Shown here piece by piece: positions 7,345 to 8,346 of a stretch of DNA of 8,346 nucleotides. Source of the DNA: Acidobacteriaceae bacterium (lineage in GTDB: Bacteria > Acidobacteriota > Terriglobia > Terriglobales > Acidobacteriaceae); assembly GCA_030049955.1 (NCBI GenBank), contig JASIJX010000368.1:1-8346 (forward strand), written 5' to 3'. The notes under the pieces are model-generated. The model worked only from the letters and a program-made list of their open reading frames with translations, was not told where the DNA came from and searched no databases. Position 1 is the first letter of the stretch. Every line of letters starts with the position of its first letter. Made by a program: the position numbers and the translations under genes.

Positions 7345-7389
7345 TGCGGTTGCGATTGGTTATAAAAGCTGGAGGCGATTTGCCGGCAG

Positions 7390-7779
7390 CTAGCCGTTTG
7401 TTTCTTCCGCAATAAATGCCTGATACGCCGCTGCGTCCAGCAACCCATCCACTTCGCCGGGATTCGACAACTCTACTTTGATGATCCACGTGCCATGGGG
7501 ATTCTCGTTGATCTTGTCGGGCGCGTTTTTCAGTTCTTCGTTTACGGCCGTTACCTTGCCGCTCACGGGCGAAAACAGATCGCTCACGGCCTTTACGCTC
7601 TCTACCGAGCCAAAGGCCGCGCCGGCCGACACAGCATCACCCACCTTGGGCACGTCCACGTAGACGATGTCGCCCAGCGAGTTCTGCGCATAATCCGTGA
7701 TGCCGATGGTGCCGGCTGTTCCATTCACTTCAATCCACTCGTGTTCGCGGGTATAGCGGTACTTTGCGGGGTAATCCAT
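7390..7779 (-). CDS. gcvH: Glycine cleavage system H protein
   Basis: The lipoyl carrier of the glycine cleavage system. It receives the aminomethyl group from the P protein and shuttles it to GcvT and the L protein in the cytoplasm. The 129-residue product has YRYTREHEWIEV near the N-terminus, GITDYAQNSLGDIVYVDVP, and the lipoylation block FGSVESVKAVSDLFSPVSG with Lys63 as the modified lysine. It closes with GTWIIKVEL and LLDAAAYQAFIAEE. Two ATGs, 6 bp apart, compete. I chose 7779 because GAGGAG (7793-7788) is 8 nt before it but only 2 nt before the ATG at 7785, and because family members usually begin just before the YP residues. The alternative adds Met-Pro. It is the first gene of the gcvH-gcvPA-gcvPB cluster; gcvT is not adjacent. 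Confidence 0.97.
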   Translation of the reverse strand: MDYPAKYRYTREHEWIEVNGTAGTIGITDYAQNSLGDIVYVDVPKVGDAVSAGAAFGSVESVKAVSDLFSPVSGKVTAVNEELKNAPDKINENPHGTWIIKVELSNPGEVDGLLDAAAYQAFIAEETNG

Positions 7780-7787
7780 GGGCATTG

Positions 7788-7793
7788 CTCCTC
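7788..7793 (-). promoter_or_regulatory. Shine-Dalgarno of gcvH
   Basis: GAGGAG on the minus strand. The spacing is 8 nt to the ATG at 7779 and 2 nt to the ATG at 7785, which favours the downstream start. Confidence 0.75.
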
Positions 7794-7799
7794 AGGAAG

Positions 7800-7847
7800 A
7801 TCGCGAAACTCCAGTGTACTTCGAAGAGCCGGATGTTTCTTCGCGAT
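7800..7847. repeat. Inverted repeat in the gcvH leader
   Basis: ATCGCGAA (7800-7807) and TTCGCGAT (7840-7847) are exact reverse complements separated by 32 bp. The 8-bp palindrome CTTCGAAG (7819-7826) lies between them. In the gcvH 5' leader this could fold into a stem ending 6 nt from the Shine-Dalgarno, or act as a spaced operator. I looked for glycine-riboswitch core motifs in this leader and did not recognise them. Confidence 0.4.
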
Positions 7848-7950
7848 TCCGGGCTTCCACGGCGCCTCGGGCGGGATTCATTTGCCGACCGACAAGTAAC
7901 CTGTATGCTGCCCCCAACTGCAATACGTTGCGCCACCGGAAAGCGGATGA

Positions 7951-7958
7951 GTTATACT
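7951..7958. promoter_or_regulatory. Candidate bidirectional -10 region between divergent genes
   Basis: GAGTTATACTC (7949-7959) has 4-bp symmetric arms. On the + strand it contains TATACT (7953-7958) and on the - strand TATAAC (7956-7951), each one mismatch from TATAAT. The + strand box would start transcription about 20-25 bp before ATG 7988. Neither strand has a good -35: the + side has TTGCGC at 7928-7933 with 19 bp spacing, and I saw none on the - side. Position between the divergent gcvH and the right-edge gene fits, but the call is tentative. Confidence 0.35.
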
Positions 7959-7987
7959 CGCCAGCGGCAGCAGTTTTTTCCACTCAG

Positions 7988-8346
7988 ATGCCAGCCCGCC
8001 TTTCACGTCCGGCGATCTGCGGTTCTCGGGCCCGCGGTTTTCAGCACCCGTCCTGCCGCACGCAACAGCGAGCCTCCGCACCCGCCGGCCAGCCCACAAG
8101 AGCCAGGCTACGCGACTTCTTCAACCCCTTCGCGCTGTGCCTCATTAGTCTGGCTGTCACCGTTGCTCTCTGGGGATACAGTTACAAGATCTCGCGCTAC
8201 CAGCCGGGCCACCATTCGCGGGCATTCGTAGCCAGGCTGTGGGTCGAGAATCGGCTGGCAATCGCTACTGAGCACGCCACTGCGCGCAACTTGGTAAAGC
8301 AGTTCGACGGCGGCTGGCATGCCGTTGCGGTTGCAAGAAATCATTT
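7988..8346 (+). CDS. Unidentified single-pass membrane protein, 3' truncated by window edge
   Basis: The frame is open from ATG 7988 to the window end (119 codons with no stop), so the C-terminus is missing. The first 45 residues are basic and low in recognisable structure. RLRDFFNPF then leads into a transmembrane helix at about residues 49-67 (ALCLISLAVTVALWGYSY), followed by a polar part containing ARLWVENRLAIATEHA. The arginine-rich N-terminus predicts cytoplasm-in, C-terminus outside. I do not recognise the family and assign no function. The start is uncertain: there is no clear Shine-Dalgarno at 7988, a TTG at 7928 is in frame, and another frame opens at ATG 7947 and runs to 8231 with GC-rich third positions. 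The true N-terminus may therefore lie in another frame or begin further in. It is transcribed divergently from gcvH. Confidence 0.5.
   Translation, partial: MPARLSRPAICGSRARGFQHPSCRTQQRASAPAGQPTRARLRDFFNPFALCLISLAVTVALWGYSYKISRYQPGHHSRAFVARLWVENRLAIATEHATARNLVKQFDGGWHAVAVARNH

Noticed and set aside
7786..7960. Glycine riboswitch upstream of gcvH
   Set aside because: I did not find the conserved aptamer core segments on the minus strand; a covariance-model search would settle it.
7764..8231. 155-codon open frame on the plus strand between gcvH and the right edge
   Set aside because: It starts inside gcvH, crosses the gcvH ribosome site and leader, and its C-terminal half is Ser/Arg/Thr-rich. 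Its middle part is mentioned only as a possible frameshifted N-terminus.

Overview
The window looks like a chromosomal segment of a GC-rich Gram-negative bacterium, most probably an acidobacterium (Acidobacteriota, Terriglobia-like). This is inferred from three things: a split glycine decarboxylase (gcvPA/gcvPB), a YfiR-like periplasmic protein paired with a CHASE8 histidine kinase, and a large hypothetical protein of a type I associate with acidobacteria. No rRNA, tRNA, CRISPR array, transposase or phage gene was seen.

Left half (1-4366, + strand). A DinB/YfiT-family metal-dependent hydrolase or thiol transferase enters from the left edge. Its N-terminal signature lies upstream of the first ATG, so the true start is outside the window. 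It is followed 9 bp later by a 566-residue hypothetical protein whose C-terminus carries a NucS/RecB-like PD-(D/E)XK nuclease signature. A perfect 10-bp palindrome sits inside this gene, in a stretch that looks like an in-frame insertion. After a 74-bp gap comes a two-gene signalling unit, a secreted YfiR-like protein and a CHASE8-HAMP-HisKA-HATPase sensor kinase, whose ORFs overlap by ATGA. In the known YfiBNR system YfiR restrains a CHASE8-HAMP-GGDEF diguanylate cyclase. Here a histidine kinase carries the same sensor end, so YfiR-like control probably feeds phosphotransfer. No response regulator is in the window.

Right half (7779-4384, - strand). gcvH, gcvPA and gcvPB lie head to tail and converge on the kinase gene with only 17 bp between stops. 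They encode the lipoyl carrier H protein and the two subunits of the PLP-dependent P protein of the glycine cleavage system. gcvPA and gcvPB share a TAATG stop/start. A 118-bp gap between gcvH and gcvPA holds two inverted repeats. gcvT is not in the window.

Right edge (7780-8346). A region of about 200 bp separates gcvH from a divergent, right-truncated gene for a single-pass membrane protein I cannot identify. The region holds an inverted repeat in the gcvH leader and a near-symmetrical sequence that reads as a -10 box on both strands.

Most of the window is ordinary metabolism. The parts worth a second look are the YfiR/CHASE8-kinase pair, the nuclease-like hypothetical protein with its internal palindrome, and the two gcv intergenic regions.
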